Program-made: the position numbers and the translations under genes
Notes under the pieces: generated by a model
Told to the model about the DNA's origin: nothing
The model's database searches: none
The model's input: only the letters and a program-made list of their open reading frames with translations
DNA from: Protonemura montana
Lineage: Eukaryota; Arthropoda; Insecta; Plecoptera; Nemouridae
NCBI GenBank assembly: GCA_947568835.1
Contig: OX387606.1
Span: forward strand, 9,362,001-9,426,000
DNA length: 64,000 bases
Reading direction: 5' to 3'
Shown here: positions 38,001-50,111 of the stretch, in pieces
Position numbering within the stretch: position 1 is the first letter of the stretch
Layout: every line of letters starts with the position of its first letter

Positions 38001-39842
38001 GTCTCAGCGAGGCGTCCGATCTTTCCACCGACGCCGGCGTCGTCGACCCCGCCTATGTTCGTGTTACCATCGACTAGTTCATTTAGTAAATGGCAATTTA
38101 AAACCACTGCAAGTTATTAAATGTGCTAAAACTACTATCTATCTATCTACCGCACAGCTAGACCTTTCAGCATTACTTTTATATGTTATAATTTACGATC
38201 TGGCGCCCTATATAGTCTTTTGGGAATCGTAGAGTTGGGCGTTAGAAGGATAGACACGGTATAGTGATGGCTCTAGATGAGGAGTTATTATATTTACTCG
38301 TGGAAATACATCACTTCCTTCGGAGAAAATGTGTAGCGTTTTCACGAAATGCTACTTTCAGGTAATGATTTAGACCATTATTTTACATGTTTACGGTTGG
38401 GTAATGCAATTAATTGAGCTACAAGCGTTATAAAAAAACGTTCGGGGACGGAATGATCCGCGCAAGCGATTCACGGATCACGAATTTAATCAAAATTTCA
38501 TGTTCGCTTTCCGAATAATTAAATCGACAAAAAAACTAGCCCTGTAGGCCGGTTGCCAACCAAAAATCGTATTTATCGCGAGCCCCCCTCCCCCCTCAAT
38601 TTCCCACGGTCAGAACAGCGCTCGCGAACATGTGGTACGAGTGAAAATCACCCGCCAGACGGCGACGTCCCTTACAATTTTCGACGCGTCCAAAATCGCG
38701 TCTCCCACTCGCGATCACTCCATCCCTTGCCAAGAGCCATGGGTCCTCGTCTACTCCCGTACTGCGCATGAGATATAATTAAACCGAACTCTTTTCACCG
38801 CTGCCACGATTTGACCATCCCCAATATGCAAATAATTCACACCACTTGCGAGGGCGTGAGCTTGTCCGCGGGCTACACATCCCGTGCTGCGATGATGCGT
38901 GCGTGGGGGTGGGGTGGGGAGGGGGGCGAGATTTGGGGGTGGAAACGGTATAGATAGCAGGGTGGATCGAGGGAAAGGGTGAGAAGTGTCAATCGTACGC
39001 TCGGATTATAGAAAGCATATTATCGCGAGGCTGCTTCGCCCGCGTATTACGAAGGCCAGATGCAAATCCGGGAGAGCCGTCACCACATAGCCAGTTGAAA
39101 ACGTATCACCGAGGATCAAACTCTTTCTATGTAATCATCTTTATTCCTCTTTTAGCGCTCCCAGGGAAATAATTGCTATTTTCCACAAAAGCTTGCCGGG
39201 TAGGCGGGCTGTACGCTGCGCGGGCGTGAGATTTCGAAATTGAAGAAGAAACGACCACTTCCACGTATGTCGACCGGAGCTTTCATTTTTGTTTACCAGA
39301 GACGGGGTTTGAGCGCAGATGAAAATGCATTCAGCGGCGTGCAACGTTCGGCCTTCAGCGTGAGAAAAATGAACATGTTTATATGTAAATTTAATTGGGA
39401 ACCATATAAAAAATTAAGCGCGCAATTTGATCCGCGTCTACGTATAAAATCATCATTGAATCATGTCAATATACCTGCCAATTTAATCGATTAGCCCAAT
39501 TAATTTTGGTGATTTAGGATCCCATTCCCATCATCCAGCGAACGCTGGAATACAAAACTTCTTCGCCACAAAGTCTTCACGATATCATCTTTACTTCTCA
39601 ACATGTCTCGACCTCGCACACCGCGCACTCTTAAACAGCTGCTCCTGAATAAACAACGAGCAAAATCCGATTGATTCCTGATATAGGTACGCACTATCTT
39701 CCCTTTTCCTTTCTCGACGCCTTAAATGCGAAACGTGGTAGCATATCGATGTCTGCATCACCATCACAGCTCACACCCGCACACACACAGACGCAAACAC
39801 ACAGAGACCTAGAGAGTGAAATCGGGGTGGGTGGGATGTCGT

Positions 39843-39865
39843 GGGGGGGGGGGGGGGGGGGGGGG
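39843..39865 (+). repeat. Poly(G) run of 23 nt
   Basis: Uninterrupted G tract following a CACACACAC-rich segment at ~39780-39805. Confidence 0.95.
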
Positions 39866-42800
39866 AGAGCAGAAAGCGCAAGGGGTGGCTAGCCTACAAC
39901 CCGTTCGCTCACAGTTCGCATTGCAAACATCCCACGGAGGGTGTATAGAGGGAAACAGTCGGCCGCTTTTGCTTGCTTGGGTGTGCTTGCAACGGCTTGT
40001 GTGTGTGGCGACGGATAAAATCAATATGGCCTAGCTTCTCAGTGGCACAGGGGATGGGAACAGTGTGCAATTGTTCCTCCGCGCGCAAAACGACACGGTT
40101 TGAGACAAGTGCACTTGTCTGAGACGGTGTAGTGCTCGGTGCTCGTGTGCTGGATGCATCTTGCTGTGTGCTGATAAGATTGCAGCACGATTAATGGCAT
40201 GGTTTGGCTGTGAAGTGAGTCAAATGACAGGGGTGTTGAGACGAGAGACAAAATTCCGACAAGATTCTGGTCACTTTCTGCATGTGACAGATTTCAAGGA
40301 GTTTGAACGAAATTAACGACAAGGAAGAAAATGTATGGGTGTGACGGGAGAATGTTGTTAAGAGACAGGTGAAATGATTTTCAGCTTCGTTGGAGGTCGT
40401 GAAATTCGTAATGCGAACTGAAAATGTCTGGACAATCATTTATCGTCCAGAAATAAAAGAGAGGTTATGAAGTATGTGGTATGATAAAATAGACGAGGAA
40501 ATGTATTAATACATTCTGATTGAATTTCCCTACGCAACGAGTGTTTCCTGGCAGGTGTTTAGGCCCGTGGGCAGAAACTGCCTAGGTCACTTCTCACAAG
40601 GCGAAGCACAAATGGCGAAATCGTCTGACAAAGAACGCAGAGGTGCCCAAGTTTACGTAAGTGTTAGGAAGAATCGTGATCGCATTTTCCGTGACAAGGA
40701 TTCGTTAAAATGAATCGTTTTTCGAGGTCCGGAAGAGTAGAATGAATCAAATTAATTGCACGGGAAATATTTTGCATAAAGCTAGCCAATCCCTAGTTTG
40801 ATATTCAAGATATTTGCATTTGCATTTTACGAATCGTCGTCGTCATAAAACGTATAATAATATGCAATTTTCTGTATATGTGCAGTATTGACATTAAACA
40901 GAATTTTAAAAGAAAAAAAACGTTTGGAGTAAAATATTATGGAATTTTGTTTATACATGCTCTATTTTACATACCGTGCAATACGATGCTATCAAGAATT
41001 CACGGCAAAAAATCTGAAATTATCGATCAGAAGAAATGAACAGGGCAAAGGAATAATGATTGGACGTCGGCGTCGGCGGCGGAGACGCCGGCACTAAATA
41101 CACCACGGCGTACCCGGGGGTCTTTGAACGCCACGCGCCGAAGAACATCAAAGAAGGCCACTACGTCATAATCGAAGAGAGTCGATTTGAGATCTCATCA
41201 ATTATGCAAGGGTGAAACAATCAAAGTCAATATTAAATAATTCATCCTGTTATTTGATCGGTACATGAAACAGCACAACTATTGCTTAATCATGGAACAT
41301 TCTCTCTTTTTTTTCACTACTTTAATTCAGGAATATGTATGAACAACGATGGGGTAAACACGAACGGCTGTGTATACCTTGAACATGATTAATTTCATGA
41401 TTCTTCGAATGTTTTCGTTCCATTATGATTCAGAAGCGTATTTTCACAATCAAGAAAAACTAAGTTATTGCTACGCGTCAAACAAAACAATTCCATTTGA
41501 AAAAAAAATATATAAAAAATATGAAACCGAAAAACCTGGAGTAAGTAATTTCTTCTCAAAACTACAATAATTAATCATTGAGGACAATTTTAATGAACTT
41601 GATATCAGGTTTAGTATGAACACCGAAAGGGTGTAGCCGAACGCGCGTGAACGAACACACGTACCAGCCTATTGCATGGCGCTCGTTTGATATACAAAAT
41701 TTGATGGTATTTAATTCATTTCTAAGTACGGGAGACATGTAAAGCGTGGATTTGGCGCCTACTCTTCGGGTACCGACTATAACCGGGGGTAAACACTGTT
41801 TATTATGAGTTTTTAACACAGAAAGTATGCGGGGTAGTGCGAGCGGGTAGCGAGATAACACGAAACAACGACATGGGAGAGAGCAATTATGTTAACGTGC
41901 TACATTACACAAGTCGCGTGACCAGATTTTAATCTTTAGACTAACATTTTGTTCAAATTAATGTAGTACTACCGTTCACCGGCTATATGCTAGCCCGGTC
42001 GGCAGTGGCTCATCCGTGTTACGAGTTTCAAAGGCGGGCGGCGAAAGGGGTACGTTTTCTGTTTGTTAAAATATTTGCATTTTCTGCGGCGATTTGCATG
42101 CAGTCAAGATTTAAATTTTATTGTTTGATTATCTGTTTAACGTGGATTGGCGGGTGGTTTTTTTTTTAATGTGTGTTTCGTATGTAGATTTAATTTCACC
42201 ATACGGAAAAAAATATGTATACCAATCAAATACTGCGGACAATATATTTTGTAACATAACCTAACAAATCAGAAATCCTAGGACTGGCATTTTTGAACAA
42301 AAGTTTTTCACGATAAAAACACACAAAAGATAGCGTTAGTTTACGTTTCTATACAAATTCACAGCGGCATGCACTTATTTTTGTAATATAATTGGGCAAA
42401 TTGCACTTAACAAAAGACGGGGTGCTCCGCCCACAGTGCATTTTGTAAGGGCAGAAATATACAAAAAATGCACATTCAAATTTAATTACAGCAGCTTTGT
42501 AATTAGCATACTGCATTATCTGGCTCAAGTAAAATATTATAAAAATCCTCGCCTTTCACCTAAAGTACCATGATTATGATAATTTCACAAAATTACTGTT
42601 TGTTTTCAAGTTATTTAGAATAATTACCAAGTCGAGCTCGAAGAATAGTGCAATAGCAATTTAGTCTCAATGACAATTCTCGATATCGTTCGGCATGTTC
42701 TTGTCCAGAAACGCAATCGAAAATACCCATTCTTTTAAGGGAGGAAAATGTGGAAAGGAAAAAATGAATAATATACTTGTATATTATTTAAAATTCAAAC

Positions 42801-43130
42801 GACAACTTGCACCGTGGACATGAAGGAGAGTAGCAAACAAACACAACCGTAAAAAGAATTCAGTTAATTCGTCGAATTATTCATAGGTACACAAAACAAC
42901 AAAGGTCTAGAAATATATGGAGAGCGGGAGATCTTTCTAATTTCGTTCTGTCGACACATTTGTTTCAAATATGCATACGGTGCTTCATTTTTTTTCTGCA
43001 GTTATTTCATAAAAGGGTGATTTGCCAGGTCCAACTTGGAGAGCAATAAGCATGAAAAATTAACACCGTGTACATATGAACTGAATGAAGACATGTAATT
43101 CAAAGTCCAGGGAACCGTCGACATGGATAA

Positions 43131-43133
<3 letters not shown>

Positions 43134-43170
<37 letters not shown>
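43134..43170 (+). repeat. Poly(A) run of ~37 nt
   Basis: The longest A tract in the window. It could be the tail of a plus-strand retroposon ending here, but I see no recognisable element body or target duplication to its left. Confidence 0.9.
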
Positions 43171-43171
<1 letters not shown>

Positions 43172-44285
43172 AGAAATATTCTCTTCACCGTACCTACATA
43201 GCTTGGGCAAGAACCTAATTTCGTATCTAATTTATATTAAAACCTCTGCGCCGCGCGCTAAAGCTTGGTGGTGTGGTGCATCATTACAAATTATATCAAG
43301 AATTTCACGATTTCACAATGACCTTCCACTGTTATATTCTGTAATTTTTTTTAAACGGCAACACAGTCCCATGAACATCCAGAGTACCTAATATTATAAA
43401 TAGTAATAATGCCGCGGTATTTCATTAATTACTTTTTTATAACAGAAATACGAACAGCCAGCGAATTAAATATTAAAAAAATGCATCATAAGGGCACCAG
43501 TGTCCCCCTTAATGGCGACCCCTCAAACGAATCAATAAAACTACAATAATAGTCAGCCGACAAATAGCCAGCACCCATCTGCCACGTTCGCGCCCCTAAC
43601 AATTGAAAACACATTCAGACTCCGCTATATCAAGTCTAAGAGGAGCGCCATCGTGTTGGCCACATACTGGGACATCCTACCACTACCAGACAATGTCAAA
43701 TGCACAGGCCTGTGCCCTCACAAGCGTAAGACCGCATCGGGAATATATATATATAGCCCGAAGGCGGGATTGCACAATCATAGCACTCGTTTTGAAAACC
43801 ACCCTAATCACGGATACATAGGGAGCCCGGCTTTTTATAGAAACACACTCCACGGGAGATCAAACTTATCCCCTTTATTATTATATATAAATAGCAGACG
43901 AACGCACGTTTTAAATTAACTATTCCGATACATATTTATTTTTAAAGCAAATATATACGTGCAAAACGAATGCGCAATCATAAATATTTATAAGCAGCAA
44001 TTATATGCCAACTGCGTCGCAATACAAACTCGAGAAGTAAATCGAACTGTTTCGCCATTGATTACTTTCAGCGTTCTAGCAAGCGGCAAGTATTACATAC
44101 ACGCGGGTAGGTGCGTATGGGCGTGCACGCATGATTCCGAAGTGGCAGCACATAGACGCTGTGCACGGCTCATGCGTGCCACTGACTCTGAAGGGTTGCT
44201 TATGGTTCAAGATACGGTTTAATTATTAAATCAATATTACCACTTGAATGTGCACGTATGGAGATGTACTATTGATCGCAGTCTG

Positions 44286-44351
44286 TCTCTCTCTCTCTCT
44301 TGAAATTTACACAGTGTGCCTAGTTGGTGCCTAGTTAGTGCTCTCTCTCTC
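44286..44351 (+). repeat. (CT)n-rich microsatellite segment
   Basis: Two CT-rich runs (GTCTCTCTCTCTCTCTC and GCTCTCTCTCTC) flank two near-copies of TGCCTAGTTGGTG/TGCCTAGTTAGTG. On the minus strand these runs read GAGAG. Confidence 0.75.
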
Positions 44352-45639
44352 ACAGCCTGGTTACGTTTGTAAACTCTGTTACTCTTGCCTATTGTATTGG
44401 ATACCTATGTATTTTATATTGTAGTTTGAAATCAAAGCAGTCATGGATATTATTGCTAATTATGTATTAAGCTAATTAATGTTAATGTTTACCTTCTCGT
44501 ACGTTCATCAGAGCAGATATTATTGTGATTCAAGGGGCTGAGGTATGGGGGATAATTTTTTTATTAGCTCGAGTGACACTCAGGTGATGGATGATATTTT
44601 GTAATAGGTTGATTAATTGAATATTATCGGGGAAAAAAAGAATACCTTGTTCACTTAGAAAGGCCTGGCGTAAATACACTTTCAGCAATTTGAGCGGCAA
44701 TACAAATCTACTCGCTTGAAATACATTTCAAGAACATTCTAGCAAACTGAGGTACTCGAAAATCATGAAACTGTTCAATATACGAGCCCGGGATCATCTA
44801 CGAATTTCTTATAAACTATACAATCTTATTATTCCAAGAGAAAAATAAATAAACGAGGCCATTACAAGAGAACAGCAAAAAAAACGAGTGACATTTTTCT
44901 TCCGAAAAATAAAAGTATAAATCTGCATCCAGGGCCATCGTAAATATGTATGCATCGATCAAGCGCTGGTCCAGCATCTGTATGTATTTAGTGTCCGTAG
45001 GACGGGCATGTCCCTACAGTTCTATCAGTCACGCCAGACATTGACGAATGGACGAGGATTCATAAACAAACTGGACGCTGCATGTTCGTACCAGTGTCGG
45101 ACACATCAATTCCATGCGGATTGACCACTGGCAGTGAGGCCAGCTAGCCGAGATATCTGAACAATGTATGTAATGCATGTACTGTGTTGGCCGCGATGGT
45201 AACGGGGATGAGCTCCATGTACCCACGAATGTCCTGCGACCGTATTACGGCGATGTGGTCAACAAGGGTGGAATGCCGGGCGGTATACGGTAGTAGGTAT
45301 ACGAGGTAGCTAAAGCCCGCAAATCGATTTTGATTTATCTGAATAACTTATTTCGGGTAAAATCAAGAGAACGTCAATGCGTCGAAACTCTAATTTTATT
45401 TCCGCAATTAATTTCCACGGCGTCTTAGATCGAAAGCCGCGAACATTTTTTATAAGTGATCACCGTGTGGAAGTTAGCACCATTTGGGCGCAGAATTCAG
45501 AGACGAATCGGTTCAAAGTCGCGACTTTTATTTTCACTCAATTTGGCAAAAATTCTGTTTCCCTAAAACACTTCACGACGCTTTTATAGCCAATTCAATT
45601 ATAACTTATATAGACAGAGAGGTAACCTACTTCCACGTA

Positions 45640-46090
45640 ATTTCTCCCCCACCCTTCTTCGGAACCCCAGCAATACCACATTACAATCCGTATCACCCCC
45701 ACCCCCAGAAACCCAAATCCCAATCGGCAATCCTTGTGTTAATCACAGCATCCTCTCCGCGCGAATCTCTCGCTGCCGCCGAACACCCGAGTCTACCGCA
45801 GCGTTCTCCCACACACATGTCCTCGGTCGGGGTCTGCTTGCGGCCGGCACTGGTACATTGCCGGTACATGCCGGCACCTGGCATCGAGCACGGCGGTTAT
45901 TTGATGAGACCGCACGATCACCGGCTGCACCTGATACCGCGACGCCCGCTGACGCCCGTGGAATCCACCGGCGCCGGCCACGCGTGTGAATTCGACGGCT
46001 GGAACGCATGTCGAGCATGTGGAGTGTACAGACGGGCGTCGGGGGACGGTGGGAATACGTGTCGCGTGTGGTTTTTAAGCTGAATTTTTA
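45640..46090. promoter_or_regulatory. GC-rich island, possible promoter or 5' exon
   Basis: GC-rich, CpG-containing segment in AT-rich surroundings. A plus-strand frame (45484-46083) stays open for 199 codons and its 3' half uses mostly G/C third positions, but two minus-strand frames over the same DNA are also open for 60-90 codons. The frame resembles no protein I know. A nested palindromic repeat of CCGGCA/TGCCGG lies at ~45842-45875. The island could equally be an enhancer, a promoter or an unrecognised exon. Confidence 0.3.
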
Positions 46091-46417
46091 GGGGTGTGTG
46101 GGTGGGAAAGGGTTGACCTTTATGGGTTTCAAAGTGGTGTTAGTGTGAATGCATTTAGATTTCGGCGTCGGTTAAAGCAACCGAAGGAACAGTTTGGCTC
46201 ATTTTTGCAGTTGGTCGTTGCGAGCGAATTTGCTTTTCAGGAACACCGACTTGATTTTCGAAAAAGAAGATTAAAAAAAAACGCACTAAACTACTAACTA
46301 GCGTTGATTCCAAAGTCCGCACAGGAGGTCTGTTCGATAAAATATAGCAAGCAGGAAGGCTTTAACCTCATATTACAGAAGAACCTTCCTTAATTACGAA
46401 GATAATTTCATAGCAAC

Positions 46418-46442
46418 ATGGTGAATTCACCAAAGCCGGGAG
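46418..46442 (+). other. Candidate short first coding exon (ATG plus strong donor)
   Basis: CAACATGG start context followed by MVNSPKPG and a perfect donor, GGAG|GTAAGTAA. It lies ~350 nt downstream of the GC-rich island. The peptide is too short to identify and no partner exon was found on the plus strand in the window. Confidence 0.2.
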
Positions 46443-49400
46443 GTAAGTAACACCTCTAGGGTAACACTCTTTTCTCCACTTCCCAAAAAGAGTGACAGAG
46501 ATCGTGTCCAGCAGCGACGTTTACACAAAGCGGACATATCCGATAATCTAGAAGCTTAGTGTACCACACGTCACCAGCGCACACGTTTACCTACAAGTTT
46601 TGGCGATGGTCAGCGAGCACGTAAAGTGGGGAGTAAAACCTGCCGGGGACAGGTCGGAGTGTATAGTGCAGATATTGTCAGGGCGCGAAATGCCCCGCGG
46701 TGGATACTGGACGGCTGGCGGTAAGTTCTGCGTTGAACTGCAACGTGGTCTTTGAAGTCACCAAATCAAATCGTTTGATATGCACCGAGCGTCCGTCTAT
46801 GTGTAACGTTACGTCGATATTTAATCAGCCGTTAGTGTGTTAATATTATCATTCATAACATGCTCGTTCCGCACAATTATCTAACACAAGAAAAACATTG
46901 GTACAAAGCAGCGGCCAAAAAAAGCAGAGCAGAGTTTTAACAGATTAAAAAGTTGAATTAAAGTTTATAAAATATATCTCTCTCTACCTACGCGTAATTA
47001 AAATATAATGACAGACCATAAAAAGATATTTAAATATAAACTGTAAAAAGCAAATTATCCGTCGACGAATAACAGTCGAGGGAAAAAACCCGCCAACACG
47101 AAATTCGCGAGCTGTTCAATTAAACTGGTGACTATCAGAAGTGTACAACAGCTCGCGAGTTAAGCTGACCAGCATAAATTAGTGCCGCAGCTGTCTTCGG
47201 ACACAATGTGAGACGGCCAGGATATCAACCCTCTCAAGACAAAGCCACGCCAACTACGATCAAGCCAGTGGCGCTCGCTACGCAAAGGCGGAGGCTCGCG
47301 GCACATCTTGAAAAAAATATTCGCCAGTGCAAGATTAAAATCTACTCTCTGCCGATCGCAGTGTCAGTCGTCTTATTCCTTTTTTTTGGCAGAGGGCTTC
47401 GAAACATAAGTTAAAAAAGGATGTATCGCATTTGTGTCGGAACTACACTCTATGGGCCACGCCCGTAAAAATGTTGCAAACAACTTACTTTTTAAGCGCA
47501 TATGCACCACCAGTGTCGCGTTGCAGAATGAGCGCGTGGACTGACATTTGATCCTTTTCAAGTAGTTAGGCATATTCAAGAAACGATTACTTAAAATTGA
47601 GATGCACAAAATCGGTCGCCGTAAAAATGTCATGATGAAAACTGTCAGTCCAGCTTATAAATTCAGGCAAGTATACAGTTTGCACTTATCCAAAGTTCTT
47701 TATCACAAAACTCTCAGCGGGCACTGCGAGTATTTAGCTACGCCACTGTTTCTCACCCAATTATCCTAGAAACTACCACATAAAAGCATTCGCCAAATCT
47801 CGTAGTGGCCCCATACCTCCTCTACGCCACTGCTCCCTTCGTTCGCTCATCTTTAAAACCTTGAGACACTTCACGCGATAGTGGCACAATGCCCAAGTCT
47901 GGCGTCGAGCAACACCCTCACCGCCTCACCGAGAGCACACCAGACACACCAGCTGTGCCGGGTGCATTTTCGCATTCAGACACCGACACGGCGGCCGCCA
48001 GACACACCCACGCACGTGGCCATGTGCGTGACATGCGAGAGTGCGTGCCGTTCACGCACGCTACCGTTGACAGAAAGACCGATGCCCCTCGGTAGATACG
48101 GAGAGCGTTAGCTCCCACTTGATCAGTGTCGGAGATATCGCGTTTTGGACGCTTAAGGGTAATGGTTACATCGGTGTTAGGTGAGCGCTGTGGCACTTGA
48201 CTGTATGTGGGCAGCTTCTGGCTCTGGCTTTAAACTAGGGGAGGGCGAGCCGGATTGATTTATTAAGTGCGATGACAAGCAAAGTTATACGGATAAACCG
48301 GTACTGTGGGTGAAGGTAAATGTGCTTCGCCTCTTGCGCAACGCGCGCGCGATGTCTGTCAGAAATTGGTTTCGCCGGCACGGGGCGCGAAAAGCGCGCG
48401 AGTTTGGCGGTTGAGGGAGGGTGCAAAAGTGTTGGCCGCCCGGATTATTCCGATGTTTGTGGCGATAAATTTCACCGCAATCAACGCGGCGCCCCGGCGG
48501 AATTCCCAAAGTGAGAACGCTGCGGTCGTGTCGACCGTTTAAAACTGCACGCCGCGTTAAATGGGCGCCTCCACCTGTAGCGACTGTGCGCGAGGAAAGC
48601 GCAGCTCATTTGGATTTCAAACGAGCTTGTCGCTTTTGACTTGTGCGCAGCACGTGAGATCTAATCCAAATAATATTTTCCGATATTCAATGGGGGGACT
48701 ACTTGCGAGGCATACCATGAAGACGCTCGTGAATCAAATTATCCGACGCCGACGCCAGAGCGTCACCGCATCTCGGCGGCTAAAAGGAGTAACACCATGA
48801 ATCGTTGCTTCGTCTGTCCCTTGAAACCCTTTGCCCTGAAGGCCCGAACTTCGTTCGATGCCGCTGTTTGTTCAATTCGTTAGAGACTCGACGACGAGGA
48901 GAAAACCCCAAATAATTAACACGTTGCAGCTCTCTCGATAAACTGTCTGTTTTATTTACACAAATCATTTGCGCGAGTTTGGTGTACGGACTAACACGGA
49001 GACGGAGCAGAAAGAGCGGCAAGAATTCCAATGGCACGAAGACGGAAAATGAGAAAAGGTTTGAATAATTGGCGGCGATGAGAGGCGAAGAGTTGCTTAC
49101 GAATGCCACTCGGCGAAGAAGTGGCCTCCGTTGAACCTGGAGTCTTACATCGAACGGACCAAAATAAACCTCGGGACGCCAATTTAGAATCACTCCACTC
49201 CGGCGAGTGATTTTCTGTGATTAAACTCCATTTTGTGATCAATTAATATTCATGCTTTCTCTCTCACACGTTAGCGCCCAGAGGGGGGGCTTCGGTAGGT
49301 AGGTGGGTAGGTGCCGCAACCATGGTGTGCAGAGGGTCGGGACTGAAATCTTGAGCCCCCAACCCTTGCGCTTGCCTTTAACATGGCGCCGCATGACCAT

Positions 49401-50071
49401 GGGAGGTGGGGAAAGGGGTCACGTCCCACCCCATCGCGGGGCGCCGCGGAGGTCGCACCAGTCCTCACCCATCCCGAACAACAAACAACACATTTAGAGC
49501 AATTTGAAAATAAATTAATCGAATTACGAGGTACACGTAAAAGCACGAAAAGCAGGAGGGGGTGCAAAAAAAGGGCCGACGACGGGTGGGCTTAGAATTA
49601 TGAAGGGAGGAAAAACCCGTGATGATGCACGGAGCTAGAGGGAGATAGAAAGAGAGAGGTATACACATAGGATATAGATGCATTTCCGTTCTCAAAGGGG
49701 TTTATAATTATGGCTACTAATGTGATTATCTAATTTTCTAGCGGAGGCCCTACTCTATAGTCTGCGCTACCGTCCATTAGTGGAGCTCTCGTCTCGCTCT
49801 TGCAATCAGCACGATCATTATACGGCCATCTCGTTCGCACCCATTGTCAGTAATCACATTTCATCGCTAATGTTGCATAGCGCAGGCGAATGCCGAGGTG
49901 TAAGGGTAGGTGCTCGTGGTACTCGGATCCTCCGGCTCGGTACTCGAGCTTACGAGGATTGATGGTTCGCTACAGACGTCGGGCACCGGCCATTTGCACC
50001 CGTGTTCACCGCGCGCGCGAATTGGCATTGCTCGGCAATCCCTCGGCTCCCTACCAACGTGCGTGGGCCAA

Positions 50072-50111
50072 CGCTATGACATACCGGCCAATGCTATGAC
50101 ATACCGGCCAA
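50072..50111 (+). repeat. 20-bp tandem duplication
   Basis: Two copies of a 20-bp unit ending GACATACCGGCCAA, differing at one base (CGCTATGAC against TGCTATGAC). Recent tandem duplication; no function apparent. Confidence 0.9.

Larger units (their letters stand above)
30458..45640. other. Long non-coding stretch, probably regulatory or intronic
   Basis: About 15 kb without a recognisable coding exon on either strand. It contains GTCGGCGTCG-type islands at ~32.7, 34.6, 35.36, 38.03 and 41.07 kb, and G or C runs at 34462-34475, 34561-34575, 36034-36051, 36925-36944 and 39843-39865. Homopolymer runs of T (32007-32028) and A (43134-43170) are also present. Frames of 60-100 codons here show no family resemblance. 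Confidence 0.5.

Noticed and set aside
45484..46083. Plus-strand frame of 199 codons as a gene
   Set aside because: The first half is AT-rich and random-looking, minus-strand frames over the same GC-rich part are also open, and no family is recognised. Reported only as a GC-rich island.
47881..48542. Cluster of overlapping 60-90 codon frames
   Set aside because: A GC-rich patch with few stops on either strand. One plus frame (47889-48095) looks somewhat protein-like, but nothing identifies it.
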